64,000 nucleotides of DNA from Leptospira_A soteropolitanensis (lineage in GTDB: Bacteria > Spirochaetota > Leptospiria > Leptospirales > Leptospiraceae): the NCBI RefSeq assembly GCF_026151335.1, contig NZ_JAMQPP010000003.1; one strand, written 5' to 3'. Both the position numbers and the translations under genes were made by a program. Each line of letters begins with the position of its first letter. Position 1 is the first letter of the stretch. The notes under the pieces are model-generated. The model was not told the origin of the DNA. It made no database searches and saw nothing but the letters and a program-made list of their open reading frames with translations. Positions 1 through 8,950 of this stretch are shown one piece after another.

Positions 1-879
1 TTTGGAAAGCATTCCTCCGCTCACGAATTTAGATTTTTGTTTGCTGTAGGACTCCGACGAAAATTCTTTTGCTAAATAAGATTGAGGTTTTGAAAACTTG
101 GAAAGATAGTTTTTTGTTTTCTCTGGGCTTTTACCGATAACTTTTCCGTTATGGAATTGATAAACATGGACCGTCAGTTTTGAATCTGTAGCCAGTGCTG
201 TTTCTTTTATAAAATCAATATATGTGCCTGATAAGTTGGATAAACAAAACAGGTGTAAGTTGCCACTTAAAGAAAGTTTTTTGCCTTCTTCTAGATAACG
301 AAATAGGTTTTTCGGTTTTGAGTTTTCTTTATAGATTTCATTATAAATCTGTTTTTCTAGCTCCCAATAAGGATCTTTTCTTAAATCACTTGGAACATTT
401 TTAGATTCCATGCCAAGCCAGTCTTTAATCCACTCCTCTCGATTGAGTTCATAATCTTTGAAATATTTTGTTAAGACATCGGCTAGATAATATAATTTTG
501 GAATCTCTTCCAAATACTGCTCCATTTCAGGAAAATTTTTTAACAATTGGTTTTGTTTTTGGTAGAGTAAGGAAAAACAATCTCTTTTTAAAGTTTCATA
601 TTGGTATAAAACTGTGGTTTCCTCATATATTTGTATATTCAAAGAGTTAAATATGATTTTTAAAATAGCTTTTTCTAGAAACGTAAATTCAATATTGAGA
701 GAAAGTTGTGAGGCATCAAACTTTGGTAAGTTGAGTCTTAGCCAAGGAATTAGGTTTTGGTTCGGTACTACGACGAGTGGTCGTTTGAGTGGGTTTACTC
801 TTTGGTCTTTTGTAATTTGTTTCCCAAGTTCAGTGGTGATTTCACCTAGATGAAGGCCAGCATAATAATGTATTGGCAA
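1..879 (-). CDS. recC: RecC, exodeoxyribonuclease V gamma subunit (N-terminal part, runs off the window)
   Basis: RecC is the Chi-recognition subunit of the RecBCD helicase-nuclease, which repairs double-strand breaks and degrades linear DNA. The 293 visible codons are open to the window edge. Residues ~28-75 hold the RecC N-terminal pattern: PLVVVPNQNLIPWL, then a helical stretch ending SLNIEFTFLEKAI. Around residue 200-225 the stretch LSGNLHLFCLSNLSGTYIDF matches the segment before the RecC helicase-like core. I start it at a TTG (879-877) because an AAGGGAA Shine-Dalgarno lies just upstream and no earlier in-frame ATG fits. The C-terminal part, and any recB or recD, lie beyond position 1. 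Family assignment is by pattern only. Confidence 0.85.
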   Translation of the reverse strand, partial: MPIHYYAGLHLGEITTELGKQITKDQRVNPLKRPLVVVPNQNLIPWLRLNLPKFDASQLSLNIEFTFLEKAILKIIFNSLNIQIYEETTVLYQYETLKRDCFSLLYQKQNQLLKNFPEMEQYLEEIPKLYYLADVLTKYFKDYELNREEWIKDWLGMESKNVPSDLRKDPYWELEKQIYNEIYKENSKPKNLFRYLEEGKKLSLSGNLHLFCLSNLSGTYIDFIKETALATDSKLTVHVYQFHNGKVIGKSPEKTKNYLSKFSKPQSYLAKEFSSESYSKQKSKFVSGGMLSK

Positions 880-975
880 CGCAGTTCCCTTTATTTATGA
901 ATCATACAAAGTCTGACCTTGGAACGAACCAAGTCCATTCTAATCTGGTGTCGGATATAGAAAAATAAATTAGGT

Positions 976-1050
976 GGGGCGCCAATTCCGGCTATCCGCT
1001 GCAATCTTTCGCATCCGCGAAAGGATTTCCGCTACTATCCGGGGCGCTCG
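976..1050. repeat. GC-rich intergenic inverted-repeat element
   Basis: A GC-rich island in AT-rich DNA, beginning GGGGCGCC and ending CGGGGCGC. It contains a perfect 7-bp hairpin (CTTTCGC 1006-1012, GCGAAAG 1017-1023, loop ATCC). A related string (GATTGCAGCGGA-type) appears near 59,125. It may be a dispersed Leptospira repeat or an RNA hairpin; function unknown. Confidence 0.4.
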
Positions 1051-1066
1051 TATTTGAGAATCCTTT

Positions 1067-1097
1067 ACAAAAGAAAGGGAGAGGTGATTCCTCTCCC
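1067..1097 (-). terminator. Rho-independent terminator of the hydrolase gene
   Basis: On the minus strand GGGAGAGG and CCTCTCCC form an 8-bp perfect stem (1077-1084 with 1090-1097) with a 5-nt loop. TTTCTTTT follows at once. It lies ~125 bp past the stop of the minus-strand hydrolase gene. The rest of 880-1220 shows no gene. Confidence 0.7.
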
Positions 1098-1220
1098 CAT
1101 AAATAAGCTAACAGCTTACATACGAGATTGAACCTATTCCTAATATTGCCATTTCGACGGTCGAAAAGGTTATGAATGTTTCAATTTAGTTGGATTGCTT
1201 TCATTCTTTATTCAATTTCC

Positions 1221-2942
1221 TCATTCACTTTCAAAACGAAGGGTCGATGCAGTCGAAGTGCTATGTTTGAAAGAAGTTGTATAGAGAGAAATTGGTTTTG
1301 GTACCGCATACATAGGATCTAAATTGTCGATGGCAAGACCGATACGGCTTCCTACAGGGAAGTCATGAGCAACAGCTTGTAAATCAACACTTAGGTCGGT
1401 ATCTTTTCCTTTGACTCCGAAAAGTGTAGCGGTTCCATGAGAAATTAGTTTTCCTGTTCCCCAAATATCCACTTCGTAAAGATACACGACAACATGCGGA
1501 GAATTGTCAGAACTATTGATTCGACCTTTGTAAAAAGTCCGACCTCTTACTTTCAGTGGATTTGTTAATTTATCAGAAAGATAAACCATCGCATTGGTGC
1601 GATCAATCAAGTTGACATTGGTTGTAACCGGCACAGAAACAGCTCCGTCCAAAATTTCTGATAGAAGGGGAACGCCTGTTGTAGCGCTAGTTCCACCAGA
1701 TAGTATCGTATCAGATTCGTTTGTTGTATTTGCAGTCGTTGTGATTTTTCCCGGACTTAGTATACCCATTGGTCTTAAATGGTAAGTTCGTTCCACTTTA
1801 TTTGGATTTGGCCAAGTCGAATAAGTAACCCTTGTATCAGAAAATCTTTTTTGGATAGAGACCTTTGGTTTTGACATGATCCCGTTTTGAATTCCTTTTA
1901 ACCAATAATCAAACCAATCATATGCATTGGTCCAAACATAATTCTCAATTCCAAGAACGCCACCGATTTCTGCTGTAGCATGAATTCCATTATTCAAATC
2001 TAATTTTTTGGGGACAGTTAGTTGTTCAAAGTATGGTAGGATTTGGTTTGGTTGAAAAAGATTATCTTGAGAATTGTTAGAGATATAAACTGGTTTTCCA
2101 GCTGCATTCAAGGCAGCAACAGTACTGTTTGGTGAACGTTCGCTAGCCCAAGCTAAAACAGTTGCCACATCGTTTGTATCTAACAGTTTTCCAAAATTTT
2201 CTGCAATGATTGGATCCATTCTTCCTGTGATATAACCTGCAGTAACGAGGAGGAGTCCCCATACAAGTCTTGGTGTTTGGTTTCCATAAAGAGAATCAGG
2301 TAAACTTCCCCATCCACTCATAGCAATAGCAGTTTTGATTCTTGGTTCTTTGCTAAGCCCGAGTAAGGAGATTCCGGCTCCATAAGAAATGCCAGCTATA
2401 CCAATGTTTGTTGCATCAACTGGCGCATTTGTAAGTAAAAAATCAACTCCTTTAGAAAGATCAGACATGTCTTTCGGGCCAGCAACATTGATAAGCCCTC
2501 CAGAGGTACCAAATCCTCTTGTGTTGTAACTGAATACAACGTAACCTTTTTTGGCAAGTTTAGCGGCAGGTACAATGTATTCGTATTCATTGAGAGCCCA
2601 ACTGTTTACAAAGATCACAGCAGGGAAGGGACCTGCTCCTGACTTCGGAATGAATAAGTTCCCCGTGATTTTGACACCATCATTACTGAGAAACGAAATG
2701 TTGTCATTGAACGTGAAACTTCCATCATTCTCTTTTGCAAATGCAGATTGAATGTCTTTGGTTAGTGCTGCATTACTTTGTTTTAGGACTTCTGGAGAAA
2801 CAGAAGATCCCGAATTGACTCCATTTAACACACCTAATACGGCTGCATTTCCACTAGAGTTTTGGTTTCCATTTTGTCCGCAGGCTATAAGGAGGATGAC
2901 TCCCAGTGGCAAAAGCAGACGGTAGATTTTTTGCTTTTTCAT
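1221..2942 (-). CDS. Lipoprotein alpha/beta hydrolase, CocE / X-Pro dipeptidyl-peptidase (S15) family
   Basis: A 573-aa predicted exported lipoprotein. The start is placed at the ATG at 2942, whose product begins with MKKQ, a hydrophobic run and lipobox LIAC (Cys21). The longer reading to 3035 would bury the signal peptide. The hydrolase core has SYNTRGFGTSGG at ~138, the nucleophile elbow GISYG (Ser186), a candidate acid in NNSQDNLF and a candidate His in NNGIHA. Residues ~400-560 form the beta-rich C-terminal domain of S15/CocE enzymes (RTFYKGRI...VVVYLYEVD). It likely hydrolyses an amide or ester; substrate unknown. It is divergent from the AraC-type gene at 3112, which could regulate it. 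Confidence 0.85.
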   Translation of the reverse strand: MKKQKIYRLLLPLGVILLIACGQNGNQNSSGNAAVLGVLNGVNSGSSVSPEVLKQSNAALTKDIQSAFAKENDGSFTFNDNISFLSNDGVKITGNLFIPKSGAGPFPAVIFVNSWALNEYEYIVPAAKLAKKGYVVFSYNTRGFGTSGGLINVAGPKDMSDLSKGVDFLLTNAPVDATNIGIAGISYGAGISLLGLSKEPRIKTAIAMSGWGSLPDSLYGNQTPRLVWGLLLVTAGYITGRMDPIIAENFGKLLDTNDVATVLAWASERSPNSTVAALNAAGKPVYISNNSQDNLFQPNQILPYFEQLTVPKKLDLNNGIHATAEIGGVLGIENYVWTNAYDWFDYWLKGIQNGIMSKPKVSIQKRFSDTRVTYSTWPNPNKVERTYHLRPMGILSPGKITTTANTTNESDTILSGGTSATTGVPLLSEILDGAVSVPVTTNVNLIDRTNAMVYLSDKLTNPLKVRGRTFYKGRINSSDNSPHVVVYLYEVDIWGTGKLISHGTATLFGVKGKDTDLSVDLQAVAHDFPVGSRIGLAIDNLDPMYAVPKPISLYTTSFKHSTSTASTLRFESE

Positions 2943-3111
2943 AATTCGCCTCTGAATTGGCCCAAATTTACCATAAATGACCATATCTTGCGTCCAAAAT
3001 GACGATTTTGGACAGATTTTTAGGTCTAAAATCATAATTTTGTACTAATTCTCTCTACGGAAAGCCTCCAAAAGGTTGACGGTTGCGTGCATTTCGTACG
3101 ATTTTTCGATC

Positions 3112-4206
3112 ATGTGGGAATTCTTCGGTTCTTGGCTCCAGTTTGGAGCTTGGTATCACTTTATATTGGGAATTGGTATCCTTGTAAAAGAAAAAGGATC
3201 CAAAGGATTTCCTTTTGCTATGATTGCTGCCTTTTCTGGTGGGATTTTGATTTTATACGCCTATCGTCTGTTTGCTGGCATAGAATTTGAAACTTTTATT
3301 TTGAATCAAGGGTATGTCCCTGTGATTTATTTAATTCCTGGGAGTATGCAGTATACAATCGAACAGTTTTTGAGTACAGAACCTGTCCCTTTTAAAAAAT
3401 TGTATCGTTTATATCCTACCTTTCTTGTTTTTCTTTTACTATTAACATTACAATGGTTTGCACCAAATACTCTTTCGCAAACAATGAATCAAAGTTTTGC
3501 GGGAGAACCTATTTCTTTTCCCGAAATTATATCCATTTTAGGTTGTCTCTATTGGATGGGTGTTTTTCTAGGAATGATTTATCAATATAGAAATATCCTT
3601 TATAATAATCCGAATCAAGAGGCAAAGTTAGGAGTTCAGATTCTCGGAATGATTTTAAAAGGGAACATTACCTTTGCTGGTTTTATTCTCCTTAGTACTA
3701 TTTTACGATGGCATTACGGAATCTATTTTACTGCAGGGCTTGCTACACTTATGGCAGTTATTGCTTTTATCGGAACAGAAATCAACCACGAGTTATTTAA
3801 AGATATTCTTCCCGGTCTTAGGCAATCTTATCGTACTTCTCGTATTCTAAACTTAGATTTAGAGAAATTACAAAAAGACCTCGATTACTTATTGAAAGTC
3901 GAGTGCGTTTACCGAGAGGAAGATTTGAGTTTAGCATCTCTATCGGAAAAATTAGGAATCAAGGATTATCAACTCAGCGAGTACATCAATGCTTTTTTGG
4001 GAATGAACTTTAATCGTTTAATCAACGAGTGCCGTATTGCTGAAGTTTGTCGATTGTTAGAAAAAGAGCCAAAGGCAAATTTACTTTCACTGGCATACCA
4101 AGTAGGCTTTAATTCTAAAGCAAATTTTAATTTAGCTTTTAAGTCCCTAAAAAAGAAGTCACCGAGTGAATATGCAAAATCGATTGTAAAAGGTCGAATA
4201 CCGTAA
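3112..4206 (+). CDS. Membrane-anchored AraC-family transcriptional regulator
   Basis: The first ~230 residues hold six or seven hydrophobic segments, starting FGSWLQFGAWYHFILGIGIL. The C-terminal ~95 residues are an AraC-type double helix-turn-helix: DLSLASLSEKLGIKDYQLSEYI, then LLSLAYQVGFNSKANFNLAF with the family ending KKKSPSEYAKS. This architecture is common in Leptospira and suggests a sensor that binds DNA from the membrane. Start choice is uncertain. A TTG at 3076 extends the frame by 12 residues but its AAAGG touches the start codon, so the ATG at 3112 just before the first membrane segment is preferred. It is divergent from the hydrolase lipoprotein, a plausible target. Confidence 0.85.
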   Translation: MWEFFGSWLQFGAWYHFILGIGILVKEKGSKGFPFAMIAAFSGGILILYAYRLFAGIEFETFILNQGYVPVIYLIPGSMQYTIEQFLSTEPVPFKKLYRLYPTFLVFLLLLTLQWFAPNTLSQTMNQSFAGEPISFPEIISILGCLYWMGVFLGMIYQYRNILYNNPNQEAKLGVQILGMILKGNITFAGFILLSTILRWHYGIYFTAGLATLMAVIAFIGTEINHELFKDILPGLRQSYRTSRILNLDLEKLQKDLDYLLKVECVYREEDLSLASLSEKLGIKDYQLSEYINAFLGMNFNRLINECRIAEVCRLLEKEPKANLLSLAYQVGFNSKANFNLAFKSLKKKSPSEYAKSIVKGRIP

Positions 4207-4258
4207 CCATCTTATTTCCATAGCTGCACCAAACTGCCAATGGTTATAAGATGGTTAC
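4203..4258. terminator. Long perfect hairpin between convergent genes
   Basis: GTAACCATCTTAT (4203-4215) and ATAAGATGGTTAC (4246-4258) form a 13-bp perfect stem around a 30-nt loop with a nested CCAT/ATGG pair. It overlaps the stop of the AraC gene and faces the end of the 4279-7656 gene, so it is probably a bidirectional terminator. There is no clear U-tract. Confidence 0.55.
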
Positions 4259-4278
4259 GATAGATACTAAACAAATCG

Positions 4279-7200
4279 CTATTTTTTTCCTTTCGGTTTT
4301 TTCTTTGATATCGTATAACCTAGAATATGTGCCATATCCCAAACATTTTTCAAATTTGCTTCAGTCGCTTGCATACTTGATTCCGTTTTAGAATCCGGAA
4401 GTACAGATTGCAGGTGAAATTCATTGGTTCCAAATCGTATGGTTTCTTTTGTCAAGTGGATCCATGTGTGCCAACCGTATTCCCTTTGTTCGGGATAAAA
4501 TGTGAGTAAAATTCCAGGTTCTTTGATCTCTGTCATTTCGGGGATTTTATCATCTAACTTTCGTCTGGCAGCCATTTCTAACATTGTAAAAGTTTCAGAA
4601 CTTTTTTTTGCTTTTTTCCAATGAGATTCGATACAATCATCTCCTTTTTTACCATACCTTCTCCAGAGTAATGGTAACCTAAGTCCAAGAGATTCTTCAT
4701 ATATACTAGAATCGTAGGAATCATGATTTGTCATTTCTAGACGCCTCTTGATCACTTGAGAGATCGTATCAAAAGAAGATTCACCTTCTAACAAATATAA
4801 CCTTGCTGCTAATAAATCAGTCCAAACAAACCAATTGGGAGTAGGTTGTTCTAGCAGTTGTTTTATTTCATTTACTTCCATTGTTAAAACCTTTTTCCAT
4901 TTTAAAGATTCAGGTTCCATCACTCGCATAAATTGTAATAGATAGGCTTTCCATGAGGGTGCTGCATAAGGTAATTGGAAAATTTCCAGAAAGTACGGAT
5001 AGACACCAGGACCTTGGAAAAACAAAGCTTTGATTGCTTCCCATCTGTCATAAGACCCTGAATATTTATATTCATCTAATGAAAACCGTAAGGATTCTAC
5101 AAGCCAAGGTCCTCCATATCGGATTACATCTTCATGTTTGTATTTGGTTTCTCGAATTCTCTCAAATACATGTTGGATACTATACTTTTCCGGATGAAGA
5201 ATTGCTTCTGGTAATTGAGATTTATTTTTTGAAAGTGAGTTTGCATACTTATCAGACGTATCAAATTCTGGAGCATCTTCCCCAGTGAGTATAATCCATG
5301 CGCGTCTTGCTTCCACTTCAATGTAACTCCAAGAATAATCAACCATAGGGTCTGGGTCAGCATAAATGTGATACCAAAGATGATCTTTGAATTTTTGAAC
5401 TTTTTGTTTTCTAATCCATCGAATGATTCCATAAACTCTGACTTGGTCACCTTTGTTTCCAAGGATACGTTCTGCAAAAGTCAAATAATCATTATTATCC
5501 GGTTCCAAAAGTAATAATCCTGCTATATAACAGGCTCTTAGATCAATGGCTATACCGGGATAATTAGAGTTTTCCAGTTTTACAAAAAATTCGTTTAACT
5601 CTTGTTTTGCCTTTTCAGGCTCCATTTTGGCCCAGGCTAAAGCAGCTTCCGAGATGTTGATGATTTGACTTAATTCGAGATAAGACTTCCTGTCTCCACC
5701 TTTGATTTGGAAACTATTTCGAACATAGTTGGCAATGATTTCTGTATGTTCTTTTAGATCTAAGTGAGCACATACAGAAAATGCATTTCCGGCACTTATT
5801 CCAAAAAAACCTAGATGATCTTTATAAGTGAAAAGTTTCTGAATCAGTTGGACTGATACTTCATCTAATGTTAAAATTCGTTCTTGTAGTGCTTCATTTA
5901 GGTGGGTATAGACAGTGAACATATTGTTCAAGGTCGGTCCTTCTTTTTGTACTTTTTGTCGAATTTCTTTAACATTATCTAATGTCTCAAATGTTCGCCA
6001 AGCAGCATCCGCCAAGATGGAAACAGCTTCTTTGTGTTCGCTTTTGATTAATGCTTCTACAACGTATTCTAATCTTGGATCATCTTGTTTGAGTTTATGA
6101 ACTGCCTCTCTATAAGAAACCATTGCATGGTCGTCGTCTAACATCCCGACTGTTTTTGTAATCCCGCAAAAAGCTTTTTTATTCTCTGCGTCGTATTTCA
6201 ATCCTTGTCGAAAGGCTGCATTTATAACAATAGAGAGTCGTTTGTCTAACTTTTCTGAATTGTATGGCCATGTATTATAAGCACTATCTGTTCGTTCTCT
6301 AAAATAGTCTTCGATCAGTTTTTTTAGGTTTGGATCTTTTTTAGAAATTTCTTTTAGGATAATGTCATGTGTGTTTACATCATCAGGGTATTCTTCGATG
6401 ATTTTGAAAAGATTTTCCTCAGTCTTTATCCTTGATTCAAGGTCTTTCTTTGAAATAGTGTTAAGATTGGAGAGACCTAAACTATCATTGTATAGTTTAA
6501 TATTTTTTGGTTCAATTTGTTTTGGGTCAGCGTTGATAAAGCTTTGGGATCGAATTTTTTCTATCTTATCTGAAGGTAGATTGAATAATGACTTGGATTT
6601 TCCATCTAAATAGGCAATTACGTGTTCACAAATTTTAGGAATTATTTTTCCTTTTGATTTGTTTGCAAGTTTAATGGTTTCTCTACAAGCATCATCATTT
6701 TTTAAATAAAAGTGGTGAAGAATCCAATAGGCTGCTAAATTTGGGAACTTTTTGATATCTTCTTTTTCTTCTTCCCAAAGCGCATAAGAAGGAGCATTTG
6801 AGAGTTTATCAGTAAATGCATAAGCAGGTTCGCCATAAGTATGACCAAGTAACCAAGCCGATCTTTCAAACATATCTAGTGAATTGTTATAGATAGGTTT
6901 CTTTTCGTATAGTTTTGTAGCTTCTTTTTCGAAAGCCTTAATTATACTCTCTTTGATTTTCGAAGTTAGAATAGGTTCTTTTATTTTTTTATCTGTATCT
7001 TCTTCTTCGAATTCTTGTTCGTTCTCATCCTCGTCATAACTTTCATGTGAATCATTATTCCAATTGTCAGCGATGAAATGTGAAATGGAAAAATAGGGAA
7101 GGTTTTCTAATTCGCCAATTTCATGATTATAGTAATTTACCTCTACCGATTCGTTTTCATTAGGCAAAAGATTGATCCAACAAGTGTCGCCACCTCCATC

Positions 7201-7656
7201 CGAAGCAAAAGCAAAAGAGCCGTTGAATAAAAACATGAGTCCACTGTAAGTGCCGACCAACCAAGAGAGTATTTCTTCCGGGTCCTTAATTTTTGTTAAT
7301 CTAGCTGCGGAGGAAATAGCATAATCAAAACCACCATCTTCATCTTCTTCCATTTCCTCCTCTTCTGCAGAGTGATGGTCAATCATGTTCCAAACATCGG
7401 CTACTTCATACATAATCGATTTATAGGCAGTTTTTACATTTTCCCATTCCAGAATTTCTTTTCCAGGTCGAAAACCATACATGGTTTCAAATTCTTTCAA
7501 AAAACTTTGGTCTAGTTTATTTTTAGTTTTATCAAATACCTTCTGGAATTTATCTCTAAGCGATTGGAACACTAACATCCGATCTATCATAATTTCTTTT
7601 AGATTTCCTGAGTAAAAATCAGACTTTTGTAAATTGAGTTGTGTGGGTTGTTTCAT
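4279..7656 (-). CDS. Very large protein with N-terminal SUKH (SMI1/KNR4-like) domain and helical repeats
   Basis: 1125 aa with no signal peptide. Residues ~130-200 look like a SUKH/SMI1-KNR4 domain: the FNGSFAFASDGGGDTCWINL strand pair, then VEVNYYNHEIGE and a closing FIADNW. A very acidic linker follows (~200-225). Residues ~260-1000 are helix-rich with repeated Ala/Leu pairs, suggesting HEAT-like solenoid repeats. SUKH domains are known mostly as immunity proteins of polymorphic toxins and as protein-binding modules; the solenoid would add a scaffold. The downstream end faces the AraC gene. The next gene upstream (7653-8621) overlaps it by 4 bp, so the two form one transcript. The exact role is not recognised. 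Confidence 0.75.
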   Translation of the reverse strand: MKQPTQLNLQKSDFYSGNLKEIMIDRMLVFQSLRDKFQKVFDKTKNKLDQSFLKEFETMYGFRPGKEILEWENVKTAYKSIMYEVADVWNMIDHHSAEEEEMEEDEDGGFDYAISSAARLTKIKDPEEILSWLVGTYSGLMFLFNGSFAFASDGGGDTCWINLLPNENESVEVNYYNHEIGELENLPYFSISHFIADNWNNDSHESYDEDENEQEFEEEDTDKKIKEPILTSKIKESIIKAFEKEATKLYEKKPIYNNSLDMFERSAWLLGHTYGEPAYAFTDKLSNAPSYALWEEEKEDIKKFPNLAAYWILHHFYLKNDDACRETIKLANKSKGKIIPKICEHVIAYLDGKSKSLFNLPSDKIEKIRSQSFINADPKQIEPKNIKLYNDSLGLSNLNTISKKDLESRIKTEENLFKIIEEYPDDVNTHDIILKEISKKDPNLKKLIEDYFRERTDSAYNTWPYNSEKLDKRLSIVINAAFRQGLKYDAENKKAFCGITKTVGMLDDDHAMVSYREAVHKLKQDDPRLEYVVEALIKSEHKEAVSILADAAWRTFETLDNVKEIRQKVQKEGPTLNNMFTVYTHLNEALQERILTLDEVSVQLIQKLFTYKDHLGFFGISAGNAFSVCAHLDLKEHTEIIANYVRNSFQIKGGDRKSYLELSQIINISEAALAWAKMEPEKAKQELNEFFVKLENSNYPGIAIDLRACYIAGLLLLEPDNNDYLTFAERILGNKGDQVRVYGIIRWIRKQKVQKFKDHLWYHIYADPDPMVDYSWSYIEVEARRAWIILTGEDAPEFDTSDKYANSLSKNKSQLPEAILHPEKYSIQHVFERIRETKYKHEDVIRYGGPWLVESLRFSLDEYKYSGSYDRWEAIKALFFQGPGVYPYFLEIFQLPYAAPSWKAYLLQFMRVMEPESLKWKKVLTMEVNEIKQLLEQPTPNWFVWTDLLAARLYLLEGESSFDTISQVIKRRLEMTNHDSYDSSIYEESLGLRLPLLWRRYGKKGDDCIESHWKKAKKSSETFTMLEMAARRKLDDKIPEMTEIKEPGILLTFYPEQREYGWHTWIHLTKETIRFGTNEFHLQSVLPDSKTESSMQATEANLKNVWDMAHILGYTISKKKPKGKK

Positions 7657-8621
7657 ATTGTGAGTTCCGCGTTAAATGTTAAAAAGGATTCTGAGTAGTG
7701 GTTCCCATAAATTTTGAACCAATAATCTCCCGAATTATCGATCTCAAGGCGTAGTAAATTTAAATCTGAATTCAATTTTTCATGTAGGGGGTGAGGGGTA
7801 AGAGTCAAAGTATCTAAATTAAAATTTAACAAATATTTTTTTGATATTTTTTTGTTTCTTTCCTTTAATAACAAAACCAAATTAGATTCGTTTTGAATAA
7901 ATACATCTATAAACTCTAAGTATGAGCCAAAATATGTTTTCATTGTTTCATCATATAAATCAAGTAAACTCTTTAGTTCCCCATCGCTGTTTCTTACTTC
8001 CAACTTTGAACCAGAAAATAGATATATTGTTTTCGAATTGATTTTGACTTTCATTGGGGCAACACTTGGTGCAAATTCAGAAATCAATTTCCCATTTAGG
8101 TCTAATATATACGCAATTTCTGTATTCCCTTCTGTAACTAAAATTTTATCATTACTAATTTGTTTTAGATTATATAGATTTTGAAATTCCAAATCGCAAT
8201 TCAAGATTTCCCAATTTGTCCCATTCCATCTATGGATTTGTTTTCTCCCGCTTGTATTGGCAAAAATAACGTAAGTGTAGATTCCAAGATTCAAAATCTG
8301 GTATGGAGATGGGTTTGCTAACTTTGGAGAAGGAAGACTAAAAAATTGATCGTCTCTGAAGTATAATATAGAATTCGAAGATCCAAACAATACATTATCA
8401 GGATTTGAATCAAATGGATTGTCGCTTGCTAAGTAATAACCAATAGGGAATTCGAATCTTGTGATTTGGGTTTCATCGATTTTATAAAGAATTGGGCTTT
8501 GGTTCCAAGAACCAATCCATAGATTCCCATTGTGATCTCTTTCAAATAAGATTCTCTCAAAACCTGTTACTATAGAATCTCTTTTGATGTTGTAAGTTAT
8601 TTTTGTTTTTATTTCTTGCAT
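7653..8621 (-). CDS. Hypothetical beta-propeller-like protein
   Basis: 322 aa, first gene of a two-gene unit with the SUKH protein; its stop overlaps that gene's start by 4 bp, indicating translational coupling. The sequence is almost all beta-strand. It has repeated short motifs such as DHNGNLWIGSWN, NVLFGSSNSILYFRDDQ and GSKLEVRNSDGELKSL, spaced roughly 40-50 residues apart, like the blades of two-component-regulator or NHL-type propellers. There is no signal peptide, so it is predicted cytoplasmic and probably a binding partner of its neighbour. No family is recognised. Confidence 0.7.
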   Translation of the reverse strand: MQEIKTKITYNIKRDSIVTGFERILFERDHNGNLWIGSWNQSPILYKIDETQITRFEFPIGYYLASDNPFDSNPDNVLFGSSNSILYFRDDQFFSLPSPKLANPSPYQILNLGIYTYVIFANTSGRKQIHRWNGTNWEILNCDLEFQNLYNLKQISNDKILVTEGNTEIAYILDLNGKLISEFAPSVAPMKVKINSKTIYLFSGSKLEVRNSDGELKSLLDLYDETMKTYFGSYLEFIDVFIQNESNLVLLLKERNKKISKKYLLNFNLDTLTLTPHPLHEKLNSDLNLLRLEIDNSGDYWFKIYGNHYSESFLTFNAELTI

Positions 8622-8883
8622 AATTCTAAAAATATAAATGCAAAATGAAAACTATGTCCGATTAGGCAATTTATTTTTTATTTTAGAGTTTTTGAATATA
8701 GAAACCATGAATATCACTACAAGCATAACGTTTCGTCTTAAAATTTATAACAAACTTTACAATTATTAAAAAATGAAAAAGTCTCATAGAATTCTTTGAG
8801 ACAAAAAGTAAAAAATTATTAACTTTTATAGAGAATTAAAAATATACCAATTGTTATAGGCTGGTTTTTGAATACGGAATCAA

Positions 8884-8933
8884 AGTGTAACCCACGTGAG
8901 TGATCTAATGTGTTACCGATGGCCTTTCTATAC
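8884..8933 (+). repeat. Stranded right end of an IS481-type element
   Basis: This stretch closely matches the right inverted repeat of the IS at 10307-11618 (11569-11618) in the same orientation: GTGTAACCCACGTGAGTGAT, then GTGTTACCGATG and CTTTCTATAC. No transposase of that type lies to its left, so it is a relic. The rest of 8622-8950 is AT-rich with no gene. Confidence 0.7.
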
Positions 8934-8950
8934 GGCCGGGTCCGTGCTAG

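Noticed and set aside
222..853. Three short plus-strand reading frames
   Set aside because: They lie opposite the continuous minus-strand recC frame, which runs to the window edge.
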